The translations under genes were made by a program, and so were the position numbers. The notes below the pieces were generated by a model. That model saw nothing but the letters and a program-made list of their open reading frames with translations. It made no database searches and was not told where the DNA came from. Shown piece after piece: positions 1-6,439 of a DNA stretch of 27,589 nucleotides (position 1 is the stretch's first letter; each line of letters starts with the position of its first letter). The stretch is from UBA9732 sp003456855. GTDB lineage: Bacteria; Spirochaetota; Spirochaetia; Sphaerochaetales; Sphaerochaetaceae. The DNA is taken from positions 1 through 27,589 of the forward strand of contig CAMOUY010000018.1 in NCBI GenBank assembly GCA_946626785.1. The letters run 5' to 3'.

Positions 1-878
1 TCGGCTGGCTTCTGACGGAGTTCGCCGCGGCAATGGCATCGCTGAGGAAGATCTCCAAGATCTGGGATGCTAAGCCTAGGATCAAGGATGGAGAGAAGCA
101 CCTTGAGGAGCCTTCCGGAGACCTCGAGTTCAACCATGTGAGCCTTCAGGCAGAGGACGGCAAGTTTATCCTAGATGATGTCTCATTCCATCTTGAAAAT
201 GGAAAAACCTTGGGCATCATGGGTGCTACAGGCAGCGGAAAGAGTACAATAGCCAACCTGACCATGAGGTTCATAGACCCGAGTTCAGGAGCTGTCCTGA
301 CCGATGGTGTGGACCTCAGGGACCTGGACATCGTAAGCGCCAGATCAGGCAAGGCCATAGTGACCCAGGACATCTTCCTCTTCTCCGACACGATCAACTC
401 GAACCTGGACAAGGGGCAGAAGGGACAGCTTTCGCAGGATGTCCTGATCCAGGCTGCGAAGGACGCAGCCGCCCATGACTTCATCTCGAAGCTCTCCGAG
501 GGCTATGAGACGGTCATTGGTGAAAAGGGAGTCGGACTCTCCGGCGGACAGAAGCAGAGGGTCTCCATCGCAAGGGCCTTCGCCTCTGGCAGACCTCTTC
601 TGATCTTTGACGATGCCACATCGGCATTGGACATGGAGACGGAGAAGAAGGTCCAGAAGGCTATCAAGCAGCACAGGAACCTGACGATGATGATCATTGC
701 CCACAGGATCTCCGCCGTGCGCGATGCAGACGAGATAATAATCCTCGACCACGGAAAGGTGGCCGAGCGTGGAACACACGAGAGCCTTATGGCGCTCAAG
801 GGCATTTACTACAGAACCTATGTCACGCAGTACCCAGACTCGGTCGAGGCCCAGAATCTTGAGAAGGAGGCGAACTGA
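1..878 (+). CDS. ABC exporter half-transporter, degenerate-site subunit (5' truncated by window)
   Basis: C-terminal part of an ABC-type exporter subunit that would pair with the next gene to pump an unknown substrate across the inner membrane. The frame is open to the left edge (first whole codon at base 3), so the membrane domain lies outside the window and the ATG at 33 is internal. Visible ATPase motifs are Walker A (GATGSGKST), signature LSGGQ and Walker B LLIFDD. At 612-614 the catalytic Glu that normally follows the Walker B Asp is Asp (DD instead of DE). This is the usual mark of the degenerate-site subunit in heterodimeric exporters such as TM287/288 or BmrCD. The H-loop is present (IIAHR). 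Its TGA overlaps the next ATG by one base, so the two are translationally coupled. Substrate cannot be read from sequence. Confidence 0.93.
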   Translation, partial: GWLLTEFAAAMASLRKISKIWDAKPRIKDGEKHLEEPSGDLEFNHVSLQAEDGKFILDDVSFHLENGKTLGIMGATGSGKSTIANLTMRFIDPSSGAVLTDGVDLRDLDIVSARSGKAIVTQDIFLFSDTINSNLDKGQKGQLSQDVLIQAAKDAAAHDFISKLSEGYETVIGEKGVGLSGGQKQRVSIARAFASGRPLLIFDDATSALDMETEKKVQKAIKQHRNLTMMIIAHRISAVRDADEIIILDHGKVAERGTHESLMALKGIYYRTYVTQYPDSVEAQNLEKEAN

Positions 879-2662
879 TGGCTGTAAACACCTATAAGCA
901 AGACGAGAAAGTCTCAAGTGCCAGCAACTGGAAGACCCTTCTCAGGACAGTGAGCTACCTGAAGGACTACAAGTTCAAGACCGCAACCGCAATCGTCATG
1001 ATACTTGCGCAGACCTTGATAGTTGCAATGCTCCCTTCCCTGACCGAGCGTGCAGTTGATGTGAACATAGTCGGGAGGGACACCAAGGGCCTTATCATAA
1101 CCATGGGAATAGCAACCGGCCTTGCCCTGTGCAGCTGGTTCCTCTCCATGGGATACAGGAAGGTCCTGGCCTCTGTGACCAACAAGATAGTCTATGATAT
1201 AAGAAGGACTGCCTTCGACCATCTCCAGACACTGTCTCTGTACTACTTCGACTCGAGACCTACAGGAAAGATCCTCAGCCGCCTGATCAACGACGTGTCC
1301 TCCCTCAAGGACATGTTCAGCAGGCTGATCACCACCCTGATCCCGAACCTGACGCTGATCATCGCGATAGTCATAATCATGCTGCATTCAAGTCCGGTTC
1401 TCAGCCTCTCGGCCTTCATAGTCGTACCTCTTCTGGTTCTGAGCATGTACTTCATCATGATCAAGGGCTTCAAGAACTGGATGGACTTCAGACAGAAGAA
1501 CTCCAACATGAACGCCTACACCCACGAGTCCTACGCGGGAATCAAGGTCATCCAGGCCTTCGATGCCGAGAAGGAGACCATCGCAGAGGGCGACAAGATC
1601 ATGAAGGACGTCGAGAACGCCTGGGTCAAGGCTGTAAGAAGGTCTGACCTTCTGAACATCGTTGTCAACTGGTCAATGGGTATCGGATACTTCGTCCTCT
1701 ACCTCTTCGCCGTCAAGTGGCTGAAGATCGGCGCGACATCAGTCGGTCAGCTGATCGCCTTCGCCTCCTACATCGCCCTCTTCTGGCAGCCGATCAGATC
1801 GCTTGCCGCTGCGTTCAACCAGTTCACCAACCAGGTCACCAGCGCACAGCGTGTCTTCGAGCTGATGGACACAGAGTCGATCCTCCAGGAGGTCCCGGAT
1901 GCAACAGAGCTCAAGGTCACCGAGGGAAAGGTCGATTTCGAGGACATCTGCTTCGCCTACCCGGACGAGCCTGATGTGGAGATCATCCACGACCTCAAGC
2001 TCCATGTCAAACCTGGCGAGATGATCGCCCTGGTCGGACCTACCGGCGCAGGAAAGACCACAATAGTGAATCTGCTTGCAAGGTTCTACGACCCGGTCTC
2101 AGGAAAGGTCCTCATCGATGACCAGGACATCTCAAAGGTCACACTGGCCTCACTTAGGGCAAACGTCGGTGTCATGACCCAGGATTCCTTCCTGTTCTCA
2201 GGGACGATCAAGGAGAACCTGCTGTACGGAAAGCCAGAGGCAACCGATGAGGAGATGCGCGATGCCTGCCACGAGCTTGGCCTTGACGATCTGATCATGA
2301 GCCAGCCCCAGGGCTTCGACACTGTGATCACACAGGATTCCCTCTCCCAGGGACAGAAGCAGCTGATCGCCCTTGCAAGAACCCTGATCGCGGATCCGAA
2401 GATCCTTCTTCTGGACGAGGCGACAAGCGCCATCGACACCAGAACCGAGGAGCTGGTCCAGGCCGGAATGGCAATCCTGATGAAGGGAAGAACCAGCTTC
2501 GTCGTCGCCCACAGACTGTCAACGATAGTCAAGTCCGACAGGATCCTGGTCATCCAGAACAAGGGCATCGCCGAGGCTGGAAACCATCGCGAGCTGATGG
2601 AGAGGAACGGCATCTACGCCGATCTGTACAACTCACAGTTCGAGGAGCTGGACAAAGAGTAA
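878..2662 (+). CDS. ABC exporter half-transporter, catalytic subunit
   Basis: Complete 594-residue exporter with an N-terminal six-helix membrane domain (about residues 35-320) and a C-terminal nucleotide-binding domain (about 350-590), the normal length for a type IV half-transporter. Walker A is GPTGAGKTT and Walker B ends ILLLDE with the catalytic Glu present (codon 2417-2419). The signature is LSQGQ (2342-2356) rather than LSGGQ. In the dimer this altered signature faces the partner's ATP site, which lacks its catalytic Glu, so both defects fall in the same composite site. The start is fixed by the GAAGGAGG ribosome binding site at 863-870 and the one-base overlap with the upstream gene. 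Likely a multidrug or lipid exporter of the MdlAB/LmrCD type; the substrate is unknown. Confidence 0.95.
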   Translation: MAVNTYKQDEKVSSASNWKTLLRTVSYLKDYKFKTATAIVMILAQTLIVAMLPSLTERAVDVNIVGRDTKGLIITMGIATGLALCSWFLSMGYRKVLASVTNKIVYDIRRTAFDHLQTLSLYYFDSRPTGKILSRLINDVSSLKDMFSRLITTLIPNLTLIIAIVIIMLHSSPVLSLSAFIVVPLLVLSMYFIMIKGFKNWMDFRQKNSNMNAYTHESYAGIKVIQAFDAEKETIAEGDKIMKDVENAWVKAVRRSDLLNIVVNWSMGIGYFVLYLFAVKWLKIGATSVGQLIAFASYIALFWQPIRSLAAAFNQFTNQVTSAQRVFELMDTESILQEVPDATELKVTEGKVDFEDICFAYPDEPDVEIIHDLKLHVKPGEMIALVGPTGAGKTTIVNLLARFYDPVSGKVLIDDQDISKVTLASLRANVGVMTQDSFLFSGTIKENLLYGKPEATDEEMRDACHELGLDDLIMSQPQGFDTVITQDSLSQGQKQLIALARTLIADPKILLLDEATSAIDTRTEELVQAGMAILMKGRTSFVVAHRLSTIVKSDRILVIQNKGIAEAGNHRELMERNGIYADLYNSQFEELDKE

Positions 2663-2694
2663 TCTGTCTAGAACGATATCCTAAAAATAAAAGA

Positions 2695-2726
2695 AAGCCG
2701 GAGTTTTTTAAGCTCCGGCTTCTTTG
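2695..2726. terminator. Bidirectional intrinsic terminator
   Basis: A 9-bp stem (AAGCCGGAG 2695-2703 with CTCCGGCTT 2713-2721) sits between the convergent ABC exporter and heat-shock genes. The plus strand continues with CTTTG. The minus strand continues with a T-rich tract (TTTCTTTTATTTTT), so the site looks stronger for the heat-shock transcript. Confidence 0.85.
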
Positions 2727-2766
2727 TAGGATTTTGAACTAAAAAGGAGTTGGTTTATTTAGTCGA

Positions 2767-3180
2767 TCATTCTGCAATCTTGACGCTGATCTTCTTTGGC
2801 TGCTCTGTTGGGAGCTTCGGAAGTGTGATCGTCAGAATTCCGTTCTTGAACTCCGCCTCGATTGCTTCCTCGTTGATTCCTTCCGGAAGTGAGAAGGCTC
2901 TGTCGAACTTCATGTAGCCTCTCTCGTGAAGGACGTATTTCTTGTCCTGCTCGTTCTCGATCTTCTCGGATGAGATGTGCAGCACGTGCTTCTCGACGTC
3001 GATGTTCACATCATCGCTTGTGTATCCTGGAAGTTCAGCCTCTACATAGAATGCCTTTGAATCCTCGTAGACATTCACTGTTGGATACGTGCTGTTCCTG
3101 ACTCCCCAGTTTCCGAAGATGTTATCGAAAAGTGTGTCAAAATCTGTGTCTGCGTTCTTTGTCATCAAATAATTTCTCAT
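2767..3180 (-). CDS. Small heat-shock protein (Hsp20), second gene of tandem pair
   Basis: 137-residue alpha-crystallin-domain chaperone that would bind unfolding proteins and hold them for refolding by the Hsp70/ClpB system. The alpha-crystallin domain covers about residues 32-137 and contains the ELPGY and AEFKNGILTITLPK motifs, followed by a short C-terminal tail. The N-terminal arm is short (about 30 residues). A GGAGG ribosome binding site lies just upstream of the ATG at 3180. It follows a close paralogue by 43 bp with no terminator between, so the two are probably cotranscribed. Bases 2816-2910 differ from the matching part of the paralogue at only about four positions, although the N-terminal parts differ much more. 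Confidence 0.95.
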   Translation of the reverse strand: MRNYLMTKNADTDFDTLFDNIFGNWGVRNSTYPTVNVYEDSKAFYVEAELPGYTSDDVNIDVEKHVLHISSEKIENEQDKKYVLHERGYMKFDRAFSLPEGINEEAIEAEFKNGILTITLPKLPTEQPKKISVKIAE

Positions 3181-3223
3181 AGTAAAACCTCCATGTTGAT
3201 GATTATCGGTTGCTGACCAACGG

Positions 3224-3631
3224 TCAGTCGGTTACCTTCACTGCAATTTTTCTTGGCTGCTCAACCGGCAGTTTCGGAAGTGTGATGGTCAGAATTCCGT
3301 TCTTGAACTCAGCCTCGATTGCTTCCTCGTTGATTCCTTCAGGAAGCGAGAAGGCTCTGTCGAACTTGACGTTGTGTCTCTCACGGACGATGTACTTTCT
3401 GTCATCCTTCTTCTCCTTCATCTCTGATGTGAGATGCAGGACGTGCTTGTCGATCTTTATGTCCACATCCTTGCTTGTGTACCCTGGAAGTGATGCCTCA
3501 AGCACGAATGCATTAGGATTCTCATAGACGTTTACTGCTGGGTATGTGCTGTTTCTGACGCCCCAGTTGCAAACCATGTCATCAAAAAGGTCGTTCAAAT
3601 CATAGTCATTGTTTCTCATCATATAAGTCAT
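3224..3631 (-). CDS. Small heat-shock protein (Hsp20), first gene of tandem pair
   Basis: 135-residue Hsp20/IbpA-type chaperone, paralogue of the gene directly downstream. The alpha-crystallin domain shows ASLPGY and the same AEFKNGILTITLPK block. The C-terminal part of the two proteins is nearly identical, while the N-terminal arm and the middle (residues about 40-85) have diverged. This split would let the two proteins form mixed oligomers with different client binding. The ATG at 3631 is preceded by GGAGG at correct spacing; in-frame ATGs slightly downstream are less well placed. The operon is led by a sigma-54-like promoter (3709-3725). A small dyad (CTGACC-AAC-GGTCAG, 3213-3227) spans its stop codon. 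I found no CIRCE element in the upstream region. Confidence 0.95.
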   Translation of the reverse strand: MTYMMRNNDYDLNDLFDDMVCNWGVRNSTYPAVNVYENPNAFVLEASLPGYTSKDVDIKIDKHVLHLTSEMKEKKDDRKYIVRERHNVKFDRAFSLPEGINEEAIEAEFKNGILTITLPKLPVEQPRKIAVKVTD

Positions 3632-3708
3632 CTTGGAACCTCCAAATCTTTAAATTCTTTTTCCGTCTTCCTCTGGAGCCCTGCTCCTTTGGTTGACACC
3701 TACTATAT

Positions 3709-3725
3709 TGCAAATTGCGTGCCAA
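3709..3725 (-). promoter_or_regulatory. Sigma-54 (RpoN) -24/-12 promoter for the sHsp operon
   Basis: On the minus strand the 17-mer TTGGCACGCAATTTGCA matches the sigma-54 consensus TGGCACG-N4-TTGCA at every defined base, with the canonical 10-nt spacing between the GG and GC. Transcription would start near 3698 and give a leader of about 67 nt before the ATG at 3631. Sigma-54 promoters need an upstream activator; 3726-3943 is the place to look for its site. Confidence 0.8.
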
Positions 3726-3943
3726 CTTTATATTAATTACTTTTAGCAAAAATAATTAAATAAGAAACAGCCATCAATCTACCAGATCTGAAGGTTCCTG
3801 AAAAACCCAATTTGACCCTTTCCCTACCCGATGTGGCGTGCCAAATTGGAACACCTCGTGCAATCGAGGCAGAAATTGAGTCATTTTGACACATAGTGGA
3901 TTTTTTGACGCATTTTTTCGTCCCCGAAAATCTTTTTTCACTT
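3726..3943. other. Intergenic region, possible activator-binding zone of the sHsp promoter
   Basis: No credible gene is seen here; the only ORF (3733-3987, minus) lacks a ribosome binding site and resembles no family. The region holds a small hairpin (CCTCG 3854-3858 with CGAGG 3865-3869) and recurring CAAATT/AATTTG motifs, some embedded in imperfect dyads such as CCAAATTGG near 3841. Because it lies upstream of a sigma-54-type promoter, these dyads are candidate sites for an enhancer-binding protein; this is inference only. Confidence 0.35.
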
Positions 3944-3977
3944 AAGTGTTGACACTTTAAACTTTTTACTTTACATT
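3944..3977 (+). promoter_or_regulatory. Promoter of the initiator tRNA with palindrome on the -35
   Basis: TTGACA (3949-3954), 17-bp spacer, TACATT (3972-3977), about 14 bp before the tRNA. The -35 box lies inside the palindrome AAGTGT-TG-ACACTT (3944-3957), which could be an operator or a chance dyad. Confidence 0.7.
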
Positions 3978-3991
3978 GACTAAGCATTCGA

Positions 3992-4064
3992 CGCAGGGTG
4001 GAGCAGTTGGCAGCTCGCCAGGCTCATAACCTGGAGGCCGTAGGTCCGAGTCCTACCCCTGCTA
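3992..4064 (+). tRNA. Initiator tRNA-Met (CAT anticodon)
   Basis: A full cloverleaf can be drawn: acceptor CGCAGGG/CCCTGCT, D stem GAGC/GCTC, anticodon stem CCAGG/CCTGG with loop CTCATAA, T stem GTAGG/CCTAC with loop TCCGAGT. Initiator features are the unpaired C1-U72 end, the A11-U24 pair and the CTCATAA loop. Two oddities are visible. The usual run of three G-C pairs at the base of the anticodon stem has A29-U41 in place of the first G-C. The T loop reads T54-C55-C56, with C where U55 (pseudouridine) is normally found. CCA is not encoded, so it must be added after transcription. Confidence 0.95.
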
Positions 4065-4071
4065 AAAACGG

Positions 4072-4105
4072 AAAACCAAGGCTTAGTCCTTGGTTTTTTG
4101 TTTTT
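4072..4105 (+). terminator. Intrinsic terminator of the initiator tRNA
   Basis: 10-bp stem AAAACCAAGG (4072-4081) / CCTTGGTTTT (4088-4097) with a 6-nt loop and T-rich tail, immediately after the tRNA. Confidence 0.92.
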
Positions 4106-4111
4106 AAGAGG

Positions 4112-4164
4112 AATTGTGAGGACGAGGACCGAGGAGCAAGGCAGGCGCATTGCCTTGCGACGAA
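4112..4164. repeat. REP-like hairpin downstream of the tRNA terminator
   Basis: A short inverted repeat (GCAAGGC about 4136-4142 with GCCTTGC about 4152-4158) whose loop includes CGCATT, flanked by purine-rich GAGGACGAGGACCGAGGAG and GACGAAGG. A similar layout (GAGCGAC, GGCC-ATT-GGCC) follows the other tRNA of the window at 26180-26225. No coding function is apparent. Confidence 0.55.
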
Positions 4165-4272
4165 GGCGGTGTAGCGTAGCGACGAGTCCTACCCCTGGTA
4201 GGCGGTGTAGCGTAGCGACGAGTCCTACCCCTGGTAGGCGGTGTAGCGTAGCGACGAGTCCTACCCCTGCGA
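4165..4272. repeat. Three tandem 36-bp direct repeats containing a tRNA 3' segment
   Basis: Units at 4165-4200, 4201-4236 and 4237-4272. The first two are identical; the third differs only in its last three bases. Each unit contains the 15-mer CGAGTCCTACCCCTG, identical to bases 4047-4061 of the neighbouring tRNA (T loop through acceptor 3' strand). There are no spacers, so this is not a CRISPR array. Because 36 is a multiple of three, the array is open in several frames, but no ribosome binding site or start supports translation. Confidence 0.95.
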
Positions 4273-4275
4273 TAC

Positions 4276-4370
4276 TTTGCTTTGCTCGGCTTTGCTTGGC
4301 GTGCTCGGCCTGCTCTGCTTGCTTGATCTGCTCGGCTTACTCGACGTGCTCTCCCTGCTCTGCCTCCTTG
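4276..4370. repeat. Degenerate 9-bp tandem repeat, pyrimidine/G rich
   Basis: About ten degenerate units of roughly TCKGCNTGC (for example TCGGCCTGC, TCTGCTTGC, TCGGCTTAC, TCGACGTGC, TCTCCCTGC) run from about 4276 up to the promoter at 4368. Almost no A on the plus strand. No gene is recognised in it. Confidence 0.8.
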
Positions 4371-4395
4371 ACTGTTTTGCAAACTAAGATACAAT
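4368..4395 (+). promoter_or_regulatory. Sigma-70 type promoter placing the start at the ATG
   Basis: TTGACT (4368-4373), 16-bp spacer, TACAAT (4390-4395). A start 7-8 nt past the -10 box falls at 4402-4403, the first bases of the MKK-type ORF, so the mRNA would be leaderless. The ATG at 4394 overlaps the -10 box and cannot be the start if this promoter is used. Confidence 0.7.
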
Positions 4396-4402
4396 GACTG
4401 GT

Positions 4403-5005
4403 ATGAAAAAGATTATTGTTATAGCTATCTTGGCATTTGTCCTCACTGCTTCCCTGTTCGCAGGCTATATTGGAGTGGAGGCCGGTGCAGGCTTGAACTT
4501 GAGGGATATAAAGATAAGAAACGATGAAGGCGAGTACGTCAAGAAGTACTCAGATGAGATCTACTTCATCTCTGTGACCGCAATCGGCGAGATCATGGAC
4601 TACATGAACGAGATAGGCTTCGGCGGCGAGGTCACCTTCGAGAAGCCGATCTCCTGGGTACGCTACAACAAGGACGTCGACGTCTCCAGCTATCCCCTGA
4701 AGATCAGAGAGCTCTGCGCCTATGCCATCTTCCCAAGTGGAATCTACTACACCTCAACCTTCAACGTTGATGGTGGACTATTCTACAGAGTGGAATCCCT
4801 CGCCTCCCAGGTCGGCGGACAGAGGATACACACAATCGGTGCCATGGGAAAGTTCGAATACGTCTTCGACAACCCATCCTTCGTGGTTCCAAGAATCGGC
4901 GTCAAGGTCAAGGTCCCTCTTCTGACCTTTGCCAGCGACGACACAAGGGTCATCACAGACGGTATCTCTCTCAGTGCCTATCTCACCGTCGGTTTCGGCG
5001 AATGA
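4403..5005 (+). CDS. Small exported beta-barrel-like envelope protein
   Basis: 200 residues from the ATG at 4403. The first 20 residues form a Sec signal peptide (Met-Lys-Lys, hydrophobic core, cleavage after Leu-Phe-Ala). The rest is rich in alternating polar/hydrophobic stretches and Gly/Tyr, compatible with an 8-stranded outer-membrane barrel. It does not end in the C-terminal Phe typical of larger porins. I do not recognise a named family. An upstream in-frame ATG at 4394 lies inside the promoter -10 box and is rejected. No Shine-Dalgarno sequence precedes either ATG. It lies 53 bp before trkA, which has its own promoter. Confidence 0.75.
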   Translation: MKKIIVIAILAFVLTASLFAGYIGVEAGAGLNLRDIKIRNDEGEYVKKYSDEIYFISVTAIGEIMDYMNEIGFGGEVTFEKPISWVRYNKDVDVSSYPLKIRELCAYAIFPSGIYYTSTFNVDGGLFYRVESLASQVGGQRIHTIGAMGKFEYVFDNPSFVVPRIGVKVKVPLLTFASDDTRVITDGISLSAYLTVGFGE

Positions 5006-5019
5006 TTCACTAAATCCAA

Positions 5020-5049
5020 TTGAACGAGTTTGCTTTATTATTATATAGT
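5020..5049 (+). promoter_or_regulatory. trkA promoter, near-leaderless
   Basis: TTGAAC (5020-5025), 18-bp spacer, TATAGT (5044-5049) inside a 7-bp repeat (TATATAG twice, then TATATG). Predicted start near 5056, at most a few bases before the ATG at 5059; there is no ribosome binding site. Confidence 0.55.
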
Positions 5050-5058
5050 ATATAGTAT

Positions 5059-6438
5059 ATGAAGGTTGTAATTCTTGGTGCCGGGCGTAGAGGAATCAGA
5101 CTCGCTAGACATCTTGTCGAGGAAAACAAGGATGTCATTATCATCGATGAGGACATCGAGGACGTCAACACCGCTATGTCACAGGTCGACTGTCTCGCTT
5201 TCAGAGGCAGTGGAACAAGTCTCGAGGATCTGAGTGATGCAGGCGTGGACGATGCAGATGCATTCGTCGCCCTCACCGGAAGTGACGAGACCAACCTGGT
5301 ATCAAGCGGAATCGCAGCCTCCGAGTTCAAGGTACCGCTTACAATTGCATCTATCAGAAACCTCTCATACACGGGATACAGTGGAATCGGAAACTCCCTA
5401 ATGGGAATCAGCCACATAGTAAACCCGACACAGGAGGTCGCCCAGTACATCTACCAGGATGTCGAGCGCGGAATCTACAGCGACATCATCTCCTTCGAGA
5501 ACTCCTCCCTTCTCCTGTACAACGTCTTCGTCGAGAACGGCTCACCGTACAACAACAAGATGGTCAAGCAGGTCAGGATGGAGCTCAACGCCAACTTCAT
5601 CATCGCTGCCCTCAACAGAAATGGAGAGGCAATCGTCCCTAGCGGAGACACAGTCATCCGCCCAGGCGACACCCTCAGCCTTGTCGCACACGAAAACAGC
5701 GTAGACAAGATCCTCTCCTCTGTCGGAAGAAGGAAGCAGAAGCCGAAGAGAATCGCAATTGTCGGAGCCACGCAGGTGGCCGACTTCCTTCTCAAGGCTA
5801 TTCCGAAGTACCAGCACAGGGACATCGCCCTGATCGACATGGATAAGGAAGTCTGCGAGAAGATGGCAACCATGTACCCTGATGTCCTGGTCCTGAACGC
5901 CGACATCACAAACGAGTCCGTCTTCGAGGAGGAGAACCTCGGAGCCTTCGACCTGATGATCTGCCTCACCTACAACGACGAACTGAACATCATCACGGCC
6001 AGCTACGCAAAGCACTTTGGAATAAAGAACAGCATGGCTCTGGTCAACCAGAACCCGAACTATGTCAGAATGGCAAGCCACCTTGGAATAGACAGCATCA
6101 TCTCAACGCAGGATGTTACGGTCGATTCGCTGATGAGATACATGCATGGCCAGAACGTAGCCAGTATGCATTCGATGTTCGATGGACAGATAGAAGCCTT
6201 TGAATTCACGATAACCAAGGGGAATCCGGTCATCGGAACTGCTCTCAAGGACATTGACATGAGGGGCAAGGGAATCATCGCGGGAGTCACGAAGAAGGAC
6301 GGGACGACAATGATCCCAGGCGGTCTCTACGTCATAGAGTCTGGCGATGCCCTGATCACAATCGTGGAGAGAAAGTCAGCCGACTTCATCCAGAAGCTGC
6401 TTCATGTCGGCTCAGCTCTGGAGCAAAAGAAGGGTTGA
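5059..6438 (+). CDS. trkA: Trk potassium uptake regulatory protein TrkA
   Basis: 459-residue peripheral membrane protein that gates the TrkH potassium channel in response to NAD(H) or nucleotides. It has the family's duplicated layout: an N-terminal RCK/TrkA-N domain with GAGRRG (residues 7-12) and acidic strand end (IIIDED), a TrkA-C domain (about 140-220), a second Rossmann domain (about 230-350, starting IAIVGATQ) and a second TrkA-C (about 375-450). The second nucleotide-binding loop is less canonical than the first. Length matches the family. No Shine-Dalgarno sequence lies upstream, and the promoter sits directly on the start. trkH follows after one base, so the pair forms an operon. 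Confidence 0.95.
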   Translation: MKVVILGAGRRGIRLARHLVEENKDVIIIDEDIEDVNTAMSQVDCLAFRGSGTSLEDLSDAGVDDADAFVALTGSDETNLVSSGIAASEFKVPLTIASIRNLSYTGYSGIGNSLMGISHIVNPTQEVAQYIYQDVERGIYSDIISFENSSLLLYNVFVENGSPYNNKMVKQVRMELNANFIIAALNRNGEAIVPSGDTVIRPGDTLSLVAHENSVDKILSSVGRRKQKPKRIAIVGATQVADFLLKAIPKYQHRDIALIDMDKEVCEKMATMYPDVLVLNADITNESVFEEENLGAFDLMICLTYNDELNIITASYAKHFGIKNSMALVNQNPNYVRMASHLGIDSIISTQDVTVDSLMRYMHGQNVASMHSMFDGQIEAFEFTITKGNPVIGTALKDIDMRGKGIIAGVTKKDGTTMIPGGLYVIESGDALITIVERKSADFIQKLLHVGSALEQKKG

Positions 6439-6439
6439 G

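Noticed and set aside
3632..3760. CIRCE or other HrcA operator
   Set aside because: No TTAGCACTC-N9-GAGTGCTAA pattern was found; a sigma-54 site is present instead.
3733..3987. 84-residue minus-strand ORF upstream of the sHsp operon
   Set aside because: It covers the tRNA promoter and the sHsp upstream region, lacks a ribosome binding site and resembles no family.
4165..4272. CRISPR array
   Set aside because: The 36-bp units are adjacent with no spacers, and no cas genes are present.
4104..4394. Arg-rich ORF on the minus strand across the repeats
   Set aside because: It starts with TTG, has no ribosome binding site, and its length comes from repeats that are multiples of three.
4098..4397. 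Plus-strand ORF with GRRCSVATSPTP repeats
   Set aside because: It begins inside the tRNA terminator, has no ribosome binding site, and ends in the promoter of the next gene.
5010..5450. 146-residue minus-strand ORF over the trkA start
   Set aside because: Shadow of trkA; no ribosome binding site and no family features.
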